DNA of 64,000 bases. Source: Orientallactaga sibirica (lineage: Eukaryota > Chordata > Mammalia > Rodentia > Dipodidae). Shown piece by piece: positions 39,389 to 52,281 of the stretch. The stretch's first letter is position 1. Each line of letters begins with the position of its first letter. The notes below the pieces were generated by a model. The model was not told the origin of the DNA. It made no database searches and saw nothing but the letters and a program-made list of their open reading frames with translations. Made by a program: the position numbers and the translations under genes. The stretch spans positions 4,112,001 to 4,176,000 of the forward strand of contig JAEOAD010002566.1 of the NCBI GenBank assembly GCA_036365145.1, in the 5' to 3' direction.

Positions 39389-41533
39389 GAGTAAAAAACC
39401 AAAAAACTAAAAAAATAAAATCAAAACCGGGCGTGGTGGCGCACACCTTTAATCCCAGCACTTGGGAGGCAGAGGTAGAAGAATCGCCATGAGTTGGAGG
39501 CTACCCTGAGAACAGAGTGAATTCCAGGTCAGCCTGGACTACAGTGAGACTCTACCTTGAAAAACCAATAAAGTAAAGTAAAATAAAATAAAATAAAATA
39601 AAATAAAATAAAATAAAATAAAATAATAAAATAATAAAATAAAATAAAATCAATAAAATCAATAAAATAAAATAAAATAAAAGAGAGGAAGGGATTATTT
39701 TGTTTACGGTTCCAGGTTCTAGTCCATCCTGGCAGGGGCTCTGTCCTTTTTATAGAGCCCCAACATGGACACATGGAATGGTACTGCCCATGGTTAAGAT
39801 GAGACCTCCACCTCAACTAATTTCGTCTAGAAAATCCCACAGAGGGGCTAGAGAGATGGCTCAGCCTAACAACCTGGGTTCGATTCCCCAGGGCCCACGT
39901 AAAGCTAGATGCACAAAATGGCACATACATCTGGAATACATTTTCAGTGGCAGGAGGCCCTCGTGCACCCATTCTCTCTGTCTGTCTGTCTCCCTCTCTG
40001 CTATGCTTGGAAAGAAAGAAGAAAGAAAGAAAGAAAGAAAGAAGGAAAGACAGAAAGAAAGAAAGAAAGAAAGAGAGAAAGAAAGAGAGAAAGAGAGAGA
40101 AGGAGGGAGGGAGGGAGGGAGGAAGGAAGGGAGAAAGAGAGAGAAAGGAAGGAAGGAAGGAAAGAAAGAAAGAGCCAGACGTGGTGGCGCACACCTTTAA
40201 TCCCAGCACTTGGGAGGCAGAGGTAGGAGGATTGCTGAGAGTTCGAGGCCACCCTGAGACTACATAGTGAATTCCAGGTTAGCCTGGACCAGAGTGAGAC
40301 CCAACCTTGCAAAACCAAAAAAAAAAAAAAAAAAAAAGAAAGAGAGAAAGAGAGAGGAAGGAAGGAAGAAAGGAAGGAAGGAAGAGGCAGAAGTAAGAGA
40401 ATTGCCATGAGTGTGATGGCGCACGCCTTTAATCCCAGCACTTGGGAGGCAGTGGTAGGAGAATTGCTGTGAGTTCAAGGCCACCCTGAGACTACATAGT
40501 GAATTCCAGGTCAGCCTGAGCTAAAGTGAGACCCTACCTTAAAAAATAAAAATAAAAAATAAAATAAAAAAAGAGCTGGGTGTGGTGGCACATGCCTTTA
40601 ATCCCAGCATTCAGGAGGCAGAGGTAGGAGGATTGCTGTGAGTTCGAGGCCACCCTGAGACTATAGAGTGAATTCCAGGTCAGCCTGGGCTAGAGTGAAA
40701 CCCTACCTCCAAAAACAAAAAACAAAACAAAACAAAAAGAACACCCCCCCAAAAAAAAAAAGCACGTGGATGACACTGGCAAGTTTCTGCTGGCAGCGTT
40801 CCTGGCCCTTCCTCTCTTAAACTGATTGTGCCGGGATTAAAGGTGTGCACCAGTACACCAGCTTGATATATGTATTTCTACCCACCCTATGGCTCTTACA
40901 GTCTTTGCCTCAGTCCCTGGGCCTTGGCAGGAGTGTTAGCAGTTGGTTCTTGGTGTTGAGTTCTCTGTAGACTCCATATTTCTGTCAAGAAGTGTTTCAG
41001 GGGCTGGAGAGATGGCTTAGCGGTTAAGGTGTTTGCCTGCAAAGCCAAAGGACCTTGGTTTAATTCCCCAGGACCCACATAAGCCAGATGCACAAGGCAG
41101 TGCATGCGTCTGGAGTTCGTTTGCAGCAGCTGGAGGTGCTGGTATGCCCATTCTTTTTTATTTTTTAATTTTTTTTTATTGACAACTTCTATACTTACAT
41201 ACAAAAAATGCATATTTCCCTCCCCTCCCCCCTGGTGTGCCCATTCTTTTTCTCTCTCTCTCTCCTCTTTTTATCTTTTGCTCTCTCAAATAATAAAGAA
41301 AAGAAAGGAAAGGAAAAGAACAGAACAGAAAAGAAAAAGAAAATAAAATATTTAAAAAGAAAGAAAGAGGCTGGGCGTGGTGGCACACGCCTTTAATCCC
41401 AGCACTCGGGAGGCAGAGGTAGGAGGATCCCCGAGAGTTCGAGGCCACCCTGAGACTACATAGTTAATTCCAGGTCAGCCTGGACCAGAGTGAAACCCTA
41501 CCTTCCAAAACAAAAAAACAAAAAAAAAAAAAA

Positions 41534-41573
<40 letters not shown>

Positions 41574-41580
41574 AATGTTT
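38728..41580. mobile_element. SINE and purine-tract cluster
   Basis: B1(+) 38728-38870; B2(+) 38983-39195 with CCACAAGGGGGCGC; B1(+) 39212-39350 with (CA)n tail 39353-39382; B1(+) 39426-39560 with (AAAAT)n 39575-39680; B2(+) 39845-40010 with (GAAA/GGAA)n to 40170; B1(+) 40172-40320, 40410-40540, 40576-40720 and 41370-41510; B2(+) 41000-41290 interrupted by an antisense L1 end 41160-41232. 40760-40995 is non-repeat. Confidence 0.8.
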
Positions 41581-42135
41581 TAGTTCTCCATAGTGTTTGT
41601 CACCATTTCCGTGGAGGTGGTTGTCAGGCTGGCATTGGGTGCAACACTCATCCCTGCTTCCTGTAGTTTTGTGGGGTCCAGTGTTGGTGTCACACAAACA
41701 AGAGCACAGACTCACAGAATACACCAGAATACACAGAGCCGATGCACCAGGGCTACACTCTCGAGGTCCGGATCTCTGAGTGTAACCCCCAACTGCTGGG
41801 AGAGTCAGCTTTTATTGGAGAAAACCACAAGATGTTCATTGGGAAAATAGGATGGGAGGTAAACCGCAAAGCTACGCAGTTACTGTTAAAAGAGGGGGCA
41901 TTATATAAAAAAAAACCCACAAGGTATTCATTACATAGGTCATGTAGACAGAACTGAGGCAAGAAACATTCTGTGCTATGTAATCACAAAGATACATGGG
42001 AACAGAGGGGTCACGGTACATGGCACAGACCTGTCATTCCATTCCTTTTGGTGTAAATAACATGAAACACCTGCATTTTGCAATAAGGCCTGAGGTAATG
42101 ATTCCTGAAACTTCTTCTTTATCTGTCAAGAAGAT
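41580..42135 (-). mobile_element. LTR-like fragment, antisense
   Basis: Non-SINE sequence with GCTTTTATTGGAGAAAACCA near 41808, i.e. CCAATAAAAGC on the minus strand. This motif is shared with the next LTR-like block (CTTTTATAGGAGAAAACCAC near 42532). No coding potential is seen. Assignment to an endogenous retroviral LTR is an inference from that polyA-like signal and the shared block. Confidence 0.45.
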
Positions 42136-42290
42136 CAACTTGGGAGACTACAGAGTGAATTCCAGGTCAGCCAGGAATTCATTCACTCTGTAGTCTCAGG
42201 CTGGCCTTGAACTCTCAGGTGATCCTCCTACCTCTGCCTCCCGAGTGCTGGGATTAAAGACGTGCCACCACGCCCAGCTGCATTGTCTTT
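42136..42290. mobile_element. B1 head-to-head fragment
   Basis: A short forward B1 end (GAGACTACAGAGTGAATTCC) meets a reverse B1 (CATTCACTCTGTAGTCTCAG) at 42145-42280, making an imperfect inverted repeat between the two LTR-like blocks. Confidence 0.75.
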
Positions 42291-42349
42291 CCTTGTTGAG
42301 TTCATGGATCTCTGCCATCTCCTTTCTTCCCAGAAGTTCTAGCATGGTT

Positions 42350-43900
42350 ACTGTGAGGACCCCCAGAGTGGGTCCCCAGATGGGATTGTCTGCCAGACCC
42401 GAAGACACTCACACGGGAAACTCTCAATGCAAGCAGCAAGAGGTTTTATTGAAACCGGTGCACCAGGGCTCGACACAGAGTCCTCACATAGGAGGGGTGA
42501 AGAGCCCCGAGGAGCAGTTAGGCAGAGCTTTTATAGGAGAAAACCACAAGTATGAGGAAATACCATAAATATGTTACAATTTGGGGCTTTCCAAACACGG
42601 TTAATGCCTCCAGATGGTGAGGCACTTTTAAGTTATTTATTATCCTTAGTTCCTGGAACAGGGGCTCAGTTTCGGCCCCAAGGTCATAAGATGTTTCAAC
42701 AGGATAAGGCCCCAGCTGCAAAACCATAAGATAACGACTTCTTCATCATCTGGGTTACATTGTTCTTTCTCTGTGCATGGGTCAACAACTGCAAACCTTG
42801 TAACTTTCCAGAACGGGTAACTTATGTTTCGTTCAGAAAGTCACGTCCTCATGGGTGCATTTGTTACAGACTGTTTGTCTTTAGAAAATGGCTGTCTTTC
42901 TTTTGCGCGAGCAAACAAGCAATTGTATAGGAACCAGTGAAGCACGTCAGTTTTCAGTTTTGTTTCCCTTCAAGCAAGCAATTGTACAGAAGCCAATGAA
43001 GCAGATTAGTTATATTTTTCTTAGTCTTTCAGTTACCAACCCACCATCTTGGGCCGAAGCCCTTTGTTTACTTTAAAGTGTGTGTGTGTGTGTGTGTGTG
43101 TGTATTTGTTGTTGTTGTTTGGTTTTTCGAGGTAGGGTCTCACTCTAGCTCAGGCTGACCTGGAATTCACTATGGAGTCTCAGGGTGGCCTCAAACTCAC
43201 AGCGATCCTCCTACCTCTGCCTCCCAAGTGCTGGGATTAAAGGTGTGTGCCACCACGCCCAGCTATTTTATTATTTTTTTTTTTATTTTTTTTTTGGTTT
43301 TTCAAGGTAGGGTCTCACTCTGGCCCAGGCTGACCTGGAATTAACTATGTAATCTCAGGCTGGCCTCGAACTCTCGGCGATCCTCCTACCTCTGCCTCCC
43401 GAGTGCTGGGATTAAAGGCGTGTGCCACCATGCCCGGCTTTATTTTTATTTATTTGAGAGAAAGAGAAATAATTGGTGCGCCAGGGCCTTTAGCCACTGT
43501 TCATGAACTCCATACGCATGTGCCACCTTGTGCATCTGGTTTACATGAATCCCAGGGAATCGAACCTGAGTCCTTGGGCTTTGCAGGCAAGCATCTTAAC
43601 TGCTAAACCACCTCTCCAGCCCCTCCCCTTGTTTACTTTAATGTTACCCAATATCACTTGCAACTGTGGGGAAGGGAGTAACACCTGGACCCCAGGTGAG
43701 AGTCTTGTGACTCTCCCCTCCATCTTCTGGTGATTGGCAGTGGGTCTATTATCATTGCCGTAGATTATCATTGCAGCCTGGGGTTAGTTTCCATGGCTAC
43801 TGGGCCAAGGTCATCCATTCCAAGAGGGGGATGGGTAAACAGGTTATACTTAGAGGGAACAGAATGTACTACAACACTCCACCCCTTCCCTCCAGCGCTT
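42350..43900 (-). mobile_element. LTR-like block, antisense, interrupted by nested SINEs
   Basis: Begins with GTGAGGACCCCCAGAGTGGG and contains GGTTTTATTGAAACCGGTGC (minus-strand AATAAAACC) near 42440. It continues through Cys/Phe-poor non-coding DNA to 43070 and resumes at about 43626. The gap (43078-43622) holds a GT repeat, two reverse B1s and a reverse B2. TTGTTTACTTTAA stands on both sides of the gap. No gag/pol-like frame is visible. Confidence 0.5.
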
Positions 43901-43979
43901 ACATTTTTTTTTCTCCGCCTCTTCCACAATGTTCCCTGAGCCTTGGAAGAAGTGCTATGTCCATGATCTATTTTTTTTT

Positions 43980-44900
43980 GAAAAAAAATTTTTTTTGAGG
44001 TAGGGTCTCACTCTAGCCGAGGCTGACCTGGAATTCACTATGTAGTCTCAGGGTGGCCTCGAACTCACAGTGATCCTCCTACCTCTGCCTCCCAAATGCT
44101 GGGATTAAAGGCATGCGCCACCATGCCCGGCTTATTTTGAAAATTTATATTGCACAAATTTAGCAGGGTATGGTAGCACACACCTTTGATTCCTGAACTT
44201 GGGAGGCAGAAGTAGGAGGATTGATGGGAGTTCGAAGCCAGCCTGGGCTAGAGTGAAACCTTACTTTGAAAAAAATATATTGTACATTTTTTTTTTTTTT
44301 TTGAGGTAGGGTTTCACTCTAGTCCAGGCTGACCTGGAATTCACTATGTAGTCTCAGGCTGGTCTCGAATTTACGGTGATCCTCCTACCTCTGCCTCCTG
44401 AGTGCTGGCATTAAAGGTGTGCACCACCTCGCCTGGCCAATATTTAAATATATCTTTATTTGTTTGAGAGAAAGAGGCAAGGAAGGAGAGAGAATGGGCG
44501 CGCCAGGGCCTCCAGCCATTACAAACGAACTCCAGATGTATGCCCCCACATGTGCATCTGGCTTACATGGGTCCTGGAGAGTTGAACCAGGATCCTATGG
44601 CTTTGTAAGCAAATGCCTTAACTGCTAAGCCATCTCTCTAGCCCTTTGTACAAATTCTTTGTTTGGTTTAGGTTTTTTGAGGTAGGGTCTCACTGTAGCC
44701 CAGGCTGACCTGGATTCACTCTGTAGTCTCAGGGTGGCCTTGAACTCAGCAATCCTTGTACCTCTGCCTCCCGAGTGCTGGGATTAAAGGCAATGCACCA
44801 CCATACTTGGTTTATTGTACAATTTTTAAAAAACATTTTATTTATTTATTTATTTATTTGACAGAGAGAGAGAGAGAGAGAAAAGAGAGAGAGAGGGAGG
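43980..44900. mobile_element. SINE cluster left of the minus-strand LTR
   Basis: B1(-) 43993-44130; old B1(+) 44160-44270; B1(-) 44295-44440; B2(-) 44450-44645; B1(-) 44675-44810; first part of B2(-) 44830-44900. Confidence 0.82.
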
Positions 44901-45589
44901 TATGGGTCTTTACTGTTACCCTTTCCTGGGGTTGTTGGCCACCATCCCAGGCGAGGGAGGGAGGAGTTGGGGGGGAAGCAGGGTCCATCCTGGAGCAGCG
45001 GGTGAGTGCGATGAAGGGCAATGAACACCAGAGACCATCTGATGGACAGCACTCGTTTATTCAAAAGGGGAGTGGGTTTATAAACACTTGGGGAAGGTTG
45101 AGATGACATGACACGTACAGACTATATGGCGATCGGATGCATAGTTTATGGCTGTTATCTAGGTGGCAGAAGAACTAGTAACTTCAAAGCTGTGGGGGAG
45201 GAATTGAGAGAAGTTAAGGGAAAGGGCGGAAGGCTGTGACTTCAAAGGCTGTGGGGGATGAGGGAGATGGTTTAAAGGCTACGTGACTTCTGCCACATGA
45301 GGGTCTCTTGGGCAGCTAGCCACAAGGTCAGGAACTGTGGGGGGCAAAGTCTGACTTATGGAATGGTCAGAGCCTTTTGGGGCCCGGGGGGAGGGCCTTG
45401 CCAGTTCTGCCCACTCTGGGCGATGACAGGGCACACTACCACCTACAACGTAGGGAAGGCCAGTCACCTTCGCCAGGGACTCCTGATTATAGGGCCAGCT
45501 GCAGCCCCACAGCCCAGGGTCCCCAGCCATGTCCAACAGTTCAGGCCAGCCTCCTTACAGTCCCAGCCCATTTCTAGCAAAGCCTAACA
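44901..45589 (-). mobile_element. Solo LTR, same family, minus strand, inserted in a B2
   Basis: Reverse copy running from GGGTCTTTACTGTTACC to AGCAAAGCCTAACA. It splits an antisense B2 (44830-44900 and 45590-45755). GAGGGAGG flanks both sides, a possible target duplication although it lies in purine repeat DNA. Reverse TATA/polyA words (CTCATTTATTCA type, GGGTTTATAAACAC) are present around 45055-45090. Confidence 0.78.
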
Positions 45590-47229
45590 GAGGGAGGGAG
45601 AGAATGGTCCCACCAGAGCCTCTAGCCACTACAAAGGAACTCCAGACACATGTGTCACCTTATGCATCTGTCTTTACATGGGTCCTGGGGAATCGAACCT
45701 GGCTCCTTTGGCTTTGCCAGCAACTGCGTTAACCCTAAAGCCATCTCCAGCCCTATTGTACAAATTTTCATAGCTTAAATTGTGGATATACGGCCCAATA
45801 AAAACTCGCATTAACAACTAGTGGGGTCTGAGGCCTAGAGTTCTTGCTAAGGCTGTAAATGAGAACGTCTCCAGGGGTCTCCAAGGAGCAAGGATGCTAA
45901 GATTAAATGATGAGGAAGATGTACCCATATGGAAAAACTGACTCCTGGGGGCTCAGTACCCTTAGCTTAGGACAGTCATCAAGCAAGGTACCCAGGACCT
46001 GGACACTGGTTAGCCAGTGTGATGGTGAGGTGTGTGTCGGGAGCTGGGGGCAAGTCAGGCCTTTGGCCATGTGATTCCAAAGGTGGGGAAAGGGTTGAAG
46101 GCTGGTTGATTAGGGGTGGGGTGGGTGGGACAGCAGGGGTAAAAAGCCTGTATCTTCTTGCCTACAAACCTCTGTCCAGGGCTGGAGAGATGGCTCAGTG
46201 GTTAAATGAATGTGCTTGCAAAGCTTGATTGCAAATACATAATAAATGAATAATATTTTTATTTATTTATTTTCTTTTTCTTTCTTTCTTTTTTCTTTTT
46301 TTTTTTTTTTTGTTTTTGCGAGGTAGGGTCTCACTCTGGTCCAGGCTGACCTGGAATTAACTATGTAGTCTCAGGGTGGCCTCGAACTCTCGGCGATCCT
46401 CCTACCTCTGCCTCCTGAGTGCTGGGATTAAAGGCGTGCGCCACCACGCCCGGCAATTTTTATTTTCAAGCAAACTGTGTGTGTGTATGAGAGAGAGACA
46501 CAGAGCGAGACAGACAGAGAGGGAGACAGATAGAAATGGGTGCACCAGCAGTCTCTCAGCTGTTGTGAACAAAATCCAGATGTGTGCGCCCCTTGTGGGC
46601 AAGTGCGGCATTGCGCCCTTGCGTCACTCTGCATCTGGCTAAACGTGGGACCTGGAGATTGGAACCGCTGGAGATTGGAATCAGCGTTCTTAGGCTTAGC
46701 AGGCAGGCGCCTTAACCGCTAAGCCATCTCTCCAGCCCAAATGAATAATATTTTTATTTATTTTCAAGCAAAGCGTGTGTGTATGGGAGAGAGAGACACA
46801 GAGACACATAGAGAGAGCGAGAGGTGGGGGGGAGAGACAGAGAATGGTCACAAGTGTGCTTGCTGCTGCAGACAAACTCCAGACACATGGGCCACTTTGT
46901 GCATCTGGCTTTACATGGACACTGGGGAGTTGAACCCAGGATGACAGTATGTACAAACAGTGCCTTTAGCATCTGTGCCATCTCCCTAGCCCTAAGGGGA
47001 ACTTCTTGCAGAGGGCAGTAGGTGGTGATGGAGAGACTTATGATGGGTTAAACCGCTGAGAACTGAGGGGGCATGGAAGGAGAAACATCCCTACCTACAG
47101 GTAAACATTAGGAGGAAGCCCAGGTTGATCCAGAGTTCACTATGTAGTCAGGCTGGCCTTGAACTCACAGCGATCCTCCCACCTTTCCCTCCTGAGTTCT
47201 GGGATTAAAGGCGTGCCCAGCTTAAAGCA

Positions 47230-47263
<34 letters not shown>

Positions 47264-48273
47264 CAAGTAGGGTCTCACTGTGGTCCAGGCTGACCTGGAA
47301 TTCACTCTGTATTCTCAGGGTTGCCTTGAACTCATGGTGATCCTCTTACCTCTGCCTCCCAAGTGCTGGGATTAAAGGTGTTTGCCATCACGCCTGGTTA
47401 AAATCGCTTTTTTTTTTTTTTTTTTTTTTTTTGAGGTAGGGTCTCACTCTGGTCCAGGCTGACCTTCCTCCTACCTCTGCCTCCCGAGTGCTGGGATTAA
47501 AGGCGTGTGCCACCACGCCTGGCTCTAAAATCACTTTTAAAAAAGCATTTTTTTTTTTGGAGAGAGACACAGAGAAACAGAGAGAGAGAGGGAGACAGAT
47601 AGAGATGGGTGCGCCAGCAGCCTCTCAGCTGCTGCGAATGAAATCCAGATGTGTGCGCCCCCTTGTGGTCAAGTGCGGCATTGCACCCTTGCGTCACTTT
47701 GCATCTGGCTAAAAGTGGGACCTGGAGATTGGAACCGCTGGAGATTGGAACCAGTGTTCTTAGGCTTAGGAGGCAGGTCCCTTAACCGCTAAGCCATCTC
47801 TCCAGCCCTAAAAAAGCATTTTAAAAAGTATTTTACTTTTAATTTATTTATTAGAGAGAGAGAGGGAATTGATGCACCAGGGCCTCAGCCACTGCAAGTG
47901 AACTCCAGATGCTTGTGCTACTTAGTGGGCATGTGCGATCTTGTGCTTGCCTCACCTTTGTGTGTCTGGCTAATGTGGGATCTGGAGAGTTAAACATGGG
48001 TCCTTAAGCATTGCAGGCAAGCGCCTTAACTGCTAAACCATCTCTCCATCCCTAAAAATATTTTTATTTATTTATTTGCAGAGAGAGAGAGAGAGAGAAT
48101 GGACACACCAGGGCCTCCAGCCACTGCAAAGGAACTCTAGATGCATGCATTACTATGACTTTATCACTGATTTTACATGGGTACTGTGGAATTGAACCTG
48201 AGTTGTTAGGCTTTGCAGGCAAGTGCCTTAACTAATGAGCCATTTCTCCAGCCCCTAAAAAAGCATTTTTATT

Positions 48274-48312
<39 letters not shown>

Positions 48313-48642
48313 CGCACATGCCCACATGTGCACACCAGGGTCTCTTGCCAGTGCAAACAGATACCAGATGCACGAGCCACGTCTTGTGTCTATTTTCACA
48401 AAGCTTTACATAGGTGCTGGGGAATCGAACCTGGGTCAGCAGGCTTTGCAAGGTGCATTGGGATTACAGATGTATGTGCTAGTTTTTTTTTTTTTTTGAG
48501 GTAGGGTCTGGCTCTACTCTAGGCTGACCTGGAATTTACTATGTAGTCTTAGGGTGGCCTCAAACTCACAGCAATCCTCCTACCTCTGCCTCTGAGTGCT
48601 TGGATTAAAGGCGTGCACCACCATGCCCAGCCAAAGGTGTAC

Positions 48643-48682
<40 letters not shown>

Positions 48683-49760
48683 GACAGCTTCCATACTTAC
48701 AGATAATAAACCATGAAAGGGGAGTGTTGAGGGAAGCTTCTTCTTCTTCTTCTTCTTCTTCTTTTTTTTTTTTTTTTTTTTTTCGAGGTAGGGTCTCACT
48801 CTAGCTCAGGCTGACCTGGAATTTACTATACAGTCTCAGGGTGGCCTCGAACTCATGGCGATCCTCCTACCTCTGCCTCCTGAGTGCTGGGATTAAAGAC
48901 GTGCACCACCACACCCGGCTGGGGGAAGCGTTTACCTGGGGAGATAGGGCTCAAATGGCCAAGCAGGGAACCATTACCCCCGTATCAGTTCAGTGAACCA
49001 GCGAGTTTATTGCAGTTACTTATAGAGCATGGAGGGGGGTTATTTACAGGAGGTGGAACCCCCAAAGCAGGCAGCTTGCTGGGGCTTCCTGTGTTAAGAT
49101 GACTCCTCCTCGAGCTGCAGAGTGAGGGTTTACTTACAGATCATCGGGACCCGGAGCAGCCACACCCCCAAGCAGTCTCATCCCACCCTGAACGATGGCT
49201 TCCATGTCCAGGAGTAAGAGAGCCCAGAGCAGCACTTGAGTGGGGCTCACTATGCTGGGGTTACCCTAGGAATGCTCGCCCCTCAGCTGTGGTGTGAGGG
49301 CTTACTTACAGAGTGTGGAGACCTCAAAGAAACCGCTTTGATAGAACTTATTGCCCCTTGATCTTTTTTTTAATTATTTTATTTGAGAGAGAGAGAAAGA
49401 GAGAAAGAATATGAGCATACCAGGGCCTCCAGCCATTGCAAATGAACTCTAGATGCGCACCACCTTGCATCTGGCTTACATGGGTCCTGGGGAATCAAAC
49501 CTGGGTTCTTAGGCTTTGCAGGCAAGTGCCTTAACCACTAAGCCATCTCTCCAGACATGACTTTTAAAAATTTTATTTATTTTTATTTGTTTTTTTGAGG
49601 TAGGGTTTCACTCTGGTCCAGGCTGACCTGGAATTAACTATGTAGTCTCAGGGTGGCCTTGAACTCACGGCGATCCTCCTACCTCTGCCTCCCGAGTGCT
49701 GGAATTAAAGGCGTGCGCCACCACGCCAGAGAGAGAGGAGAGGAGAAGAGAGGAGAGGTC
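45590..49760. mobile_element. SINE cluster with simple repeats
   Basis: B2(-) remainder 45590-45755; non-repeat 45780-46175; B1(-) 46310-46455; B2(-) 46460-46738 and 46745-46995; B1(-) 47105-47225, 47255-47400 and 47425-47525; B2(-) 47545-47810, 47830-48050 and 48055-48255; (GT)n 48277-48309 in a B2(-); B1(-) 48500-48632; L1 end (-) 48638-48735 with (ATT)n 48645-48681; (CTT)n 48736-48762; B1(-) 48780-48922; non-repeat 48925-49360; B2(-) 49370-49555; B1(-) 49590-49730. No gene is seen. Confidence 0.8.
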
Positions 49761-49762
49761 AG

Positions 49763-49852
49763 GTCTACGGCTATACCACCCTTAATGCTCCGGATCTCGT
49801 CTGATCTTGGAAGCCAAGCGTAGTTGGGTCTGGATAGTACTTAGATGGGAGA
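49763..49852 (+). pseudogene. 5S rRNA-derived fragment (about 5' 90 nt) fused to an antisense B2
   Basis: Starts GTCTACGGCTATACCACCCT and contains GATCTCGTCTGATCTTGGAA, AGCCAAGCG and TAGTACTTAGATGGGAGA. This matches the first three quarters of vertebrate 5S rRNA with about 10-12 differences. It stops at GGGAGA and runs straight into GAAAGAGAGACAGAGG, the antisense tail of a B2. The 3' part of 5S is missing, so it is not a functional gene. The internal A-box region is partly retained. Confidence 0.9.
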
Positions 49853-51640
49853 GAAAGAGAGACAGAGGGAGAGAACAGGTGTGGCAGGCCTGTTAGTCGC
49901 TGCAAACGAACTCCGGATACATGTGTCACTTTGTGCACCTGGTTCTATGTGGGTATGGGGGAATCAAACGCAAGACTTTAGTCCTTGCAGGCAAGCACCT
50001 AAACTGCTGAGCTATCTCTCCAGCCCTTATTTTATTTATTTATTTTTCTGTAGCCCAGGTTGACCTGGAATTCACTATGTAGTCTCAGGCTGACCTCAAA
50101 CTCACAATGATCCTCTTACCTCTGCCTCCTGAGTGCTAGGTCTAAAACCTTGTTCTATTTTATTTTATTTTAATTTTGGTTTTTTGAGGTAGGCTCTCAC
50201 TGTAGCCCAGGCTGACCTGTAATTCACAATATACTTTCAGGGTGGCCTTGAACTCATGGTGATTCTCCTAGCTCTGTCTCATGAGTGCTGGGATTAAAGG
50301 AATGTGTCACCACACTTGGCATTTAAAAAATTTTTTTAATTTATTTTTTATATATTTATTTTTATTTTTGGAGAGAGACACAGAGACAGACAGAGAGAGA
50401 GGGAGAGGGAGACAGAGAATGGGTGCACCAGCAGTCTCTCAGCTGCTGTGAAGGAAATCCAGATGCGTGCGCCCCCTTGTGGTAAAGTGCGGCATTGCGC
50501 CCTTGCGTCACTTTGTATCTGGCTAAACGTGGGACCTGGAGATTGGAACTGACGTTCTTAGGCTTAGCGGGCAGGCACCTTAACTGCTAAGCCCTCTTTC
50601 CAGCCCAGAATATTTTTAAATTTTTTAAAAAATATTTTATTTAGTGCTGACTAGAGGGCTCAGTGGTTAAGGTGCTTGCCTTTGAAGCCTGAGGACCCAT
50701 GTTTGACACTCCATATCCCATGTTAGCCAGATGCACAAAAGTGAGGCAAGAGCAAGGTGGCGCATGCCCTCTAGGCGGCACAAGCATCTGGAGTTTGACT
50801 GCAGTGGCAGAGGCCCTGGCGGAACAATTCTCTCTCTGAACCCCCTGTCTCTTGCTGTCCCTGAAATAAAAAGTATGTATTTTATTTATTTATTTTGAGA
50901 GACAGAATGAGAGAAAGAGAAAGAGGCAGATAGGGAAAGAGAATAGGCATGTATCAAGGCTTCCAGCCACTGCAATTGACCTCCAGATGCATGTGCCTCC
51001 TTGTGCATCTGGCTTATGTGGGTACTGGGGAATCAAACCTGGGTCTTCAGGCTTCTGAGGCAAGCACCTTAACCACTAAGCCATCTCTCCAGCCCTTGTT
51101 ATTATTATTATTTTTTTCCGAGGTAGGGTCTCACTCTAGCTCAGGCTGACTTGGAATTCACTATGTAGTCTCAGGGTGGCCTCCAACTCATGGCAATCTT
51201 CCTATCTTAGCCTCAGGATGGCCTCGAACTCATGGCAATCCTCCTACCTCTGTCTCCGAGTGCTGGGATTAAAGGCATGCACCACCATGCCCGGCTTATT
51301 TTCTCTCTCTCTCTCTACCTGCCTATTTCTCTACCTCTCTCTCTCAAATAAATTAATTTAACTTAATTTAAAAAATTTTTAAGTACAAAAAAAAAAGTGA
51401 CATACATTCTCAAATTCTTTTTCTTGAAGTGTCCAGGCAAGTCCTTTGTAAAGTGGTTAGCAGGCCTATAAAATGAGAAGTGAAGCAGGATGTGGTGGTG
51501 TGTGCCTTTAAGCCCAGCACTCCGGAGGCTGAGGTAGGAGAATTGCTGAGCTGGAGGCCCGCCCTGGACTACAGAACGAGTTTCAGGTCAGCCTAAGCTA
51601 GAGTGAGACTCTGCCTCCAAAATAAATAAATAAATAAATA
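49853..51640. mobile_element. SINE cluster downstream of the unidentified gene
   Basis: B2(-) 49853-50025 (joined to the 5S piece); B1(-) 50045-50145 and 50180-50320; B2(-) 50350-50605; B2(+) 50650-50870; B2(-) 50880-51095; B1(-) 51115-51295; B1(+) 51485-51625 with (AAAT)n. Confidence 0.82.
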
Positions 51641-51834
51641 AATAAATAAATTAATAAAAAAAAACTAAGCCAAATCAAAAAACTTTAGCCACGAGTCAGT
51701 AAAATGAGAAATAATACTTTTGCCTCTATTAATCTGTAACATGAGGTAGGGGTAGGAATAAAACAAAAATAATTTTGGAGAAACTTAAGTAGTTTGGTAC
51801 TAGTATGGAGTTCATAGTTTGGGGTAGAAGTAGG

Positions 51835-52016
51835 TGCGTGTGATCTACATTTTATTTTATGTACTTTTTTAAAACACATAAACAAAAAGAGATCATCTGT
51901 ACAGGCATCTCTGGGGTCACTGCCACCTGATGAATCGAGGGTCTCCTGTCGGGAGTTGCGGAGAGGTTTCTGGGAGTGTGTGTGAAGGAGGCTGGGGACC
52001 TTCCACGCAGTCACAT
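51835..52016 (-). CDS. Unidentified minus-strand gene, terminal exon (one codon plus stop, then 3' UTR)
   Basis: An acceptor ctggacag (52017) is followed at once by ATGTGA. In phase 0 after the 543-bp exon this adds Met and then stops at 52011. About 155 bases later an AATAAA lies at 51856-51851. The non-repeat 3' UTR reads through CACACACTCCCAG and GATCTCTTTTTG. A coding contribution of a single residue is unusual; another acceptor or a missed exon is possible. Confidence 0.5.
51851..51856 (-). terminator. Polyadenylation signal AATAAA of the unidentified gene
   Basis: Reads AATAAA on the minus strand within ACATAAAATAAAATG, inside repeat-free sequence about 155 bases past the proposed stop. 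SINE-derived A-rich tails elsewhere also contain AATAAA, but this one is not in a SINE. Confidence 0.55.
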
Positions 52017-52281
52017 CTGTCCAGAGAGTGAGTTCTAAACCTACCACCCATTCACATCAGAAGAATCTCGAAGGTGCCAGGTTCTGCCTGGAGCAAGTGA
52101 CCCATTGCAAGCCTCCCCTTTGAATCCTCTTCCCAGCCCTTGACATGTAAGGAAACTGAGGCCTAGGGAGACATGGCCCACTGGGGTCACACGAGGGTGA
52201 AGTCAACTGGCCCCTGAGCCTGCTCCCAGGCCTCAGACTATCAGCAAGGCAGGGTGGCTGTCCAGTGCAGGGTGGGCATAC

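Noticed and set aside
49763..49852. Functional 5S rRNA gene
   Set aside because: The last quarter of the gene is missing, there are many substitutions, and it is fused to a SINE.
52057..52281. Continuation of the unidentified protein into KVCPPCTGQPPC…
   Set aside because: A good gtatgc donor ends the exon at 52282, and the remaining frame looks like unspliced intron without conserved character.
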